DNA of 6,165 nt, taken from NCBI GenBank assembly GCA_964384025.1, contig CAYLJJ010000187.1, forward strand, positions 1 to 6,165, given 5' to 3'. Positions 5,970 through 6,165 of the stretch are shown piece by piece. A program made the position numbers and the translations under genes. Position 1 is the first letter of the stretch. Each line of letters starts with the position of its first letter. This DNA is from CAYLJJ01 sp964384025 (GTDB lineage Bacteria > Myxococcota_A > Bradymonadia > UBA7976 > UBA1532). The notes beneath the pieces were generated by a model that did no database searches, was not told the origin of the DNA, and saw only the letters and a list, made by a program, of their open reading frames with translations.

Positions 5970-6165
5970 ATCTTATTGCAGCGTGGGGCTGGCGCGCAGG
6001 ATCAGAAAGTTTCGGATATTGAGCGTTTTGCAGCGGCTCTTCTCTTCCGGGTCTGTGCTGGGGCGAGAGGCCTACAGAAGGGCAGTCGATATAAAAGCAA
6101 TCCAAAGGAAAAACGGGTGTGACTCTCAGCCCTCTCGCGTAATCATTGGGCTTTTCGGATCCCAG
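5746..6165. other. Right-edge region with no recognisable gene
   Basis: About 420 bases between the start of the large minus-strand gene and the window edge. It contains the doubtful small ORF and inverted repeat listed separately, and a plus-strand open frame (5907-6122) with no Shine-Dalgarno and no family resemblance. From 5970 to 6165 I see no convincing coding frame, tRNA or terminator. Local A+T-rich stretches, for example TATAAAAG at 6091-6098, could be promoter elements for the minus-strand gene, but no -35/-10 pair is convincing. Confidence 0.5.
5802..5850. repeat. 11-bp perfect inverted repeat upstream of the prepilin-signal gene
   Basis: TTTCTCTGAGA at 5802-5812 and its exact reverse complement TCTCAGAGAAA at 5840-5850 are separated by 27 bases. 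The pair lies about 57-105 bp upstream of the ATG at 5745, a place for a regulator site or an RNA hairpin in the leader. No T-run follows it on either strand, so a simple intrinsic terminator is unlikely. It is rare but not impossible by chance in a window of this size. Confidence 0.45.

Noticed and set aside
5907..6122. 71-residue plus-strand frame at the right edge
   Set aside because: No Shine-Dalgarno before its ATG, no recognisable motif, and codon choice not like the confirmed genes; it cannot be excluded but is not supported.
6062..6140. 8-bp inverted pair GCGAGAGG / CCTCTCGC
   Set aside because: The arms are 63 bases apart and short, so chance is a sufficient explanation.

Overview
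The window holds one truncated and four complete protein-coding genes, all chromosomal in character. A lipoprotein signal followed by two MopE-like motifs (CNGxDDDCD / CNGxDDNGNG) at the left edge, moderately high G+C, and a type IV prepilin signal together suggest a bacterium of the Myxococcota / Bradymonadota (former Deltaproteobacteria) kind. This placement is an inference from gene content, not from a marker gene. I see no rRNA, tRNA, CRISPR array, transposase or integrase.

Layout. Positions 1-311 (minus) are the 5' part of a secreted lipoprotein gene that runs off the left edge. A 140-bp divergent intergenic region (312-451) follows. Three plus-strand genes then lie close together and probably form one operon: a DUF2225-type protein with two CxxC pairs (452-1495), a GT-B glycosyltransferase of family 4 (1529-2677), and a two-domain formyltransferase resembling methionyl-tRNA formyltransferase (2674-3528). 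The last two overlap by ATGA. Only 6 bp after this operon, a long convergent gene ends (5745-3535, minus). About 420 bp at the right edge (5746-6165) contain no gene I can recognise, only a doubtful small ORF and an 11-bp inverted repeat.

The outstanding item is the 736-residue minus-strand protein. It starts with a textbook class III (type IV pilin) signal, with cleavage predicted between Ala15 and Phe16 and Glu at mature position 5, but it is not a pilin. After the prepilin helix come a beta-rich domain of about 175 residues, five more membrane helices, about 250 residues of cytoplasmic coiled coil, and two four-cysteine zinc ribbons at the C terminus. The predicted topology is self-consistent: the beta-rich domain is outside, and the coiled coil and ribbons are in the cytoplasm. 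It could be a membrane component that connects the type IV pilus/type II secretion assembly pathway with a cytoplasmic zinc-ribbon module. I know of no named family with this arrangement.

How the genes may work together: the glycosyltransferase and formyltransferase are translationally coupled, so the formyltransferase may act on a sugar or be a housekeeping Fmt that happens to sit next to a glycosyltransferase. The active-site residues are intact in both. The role of the DUF2225 protein is unknown.
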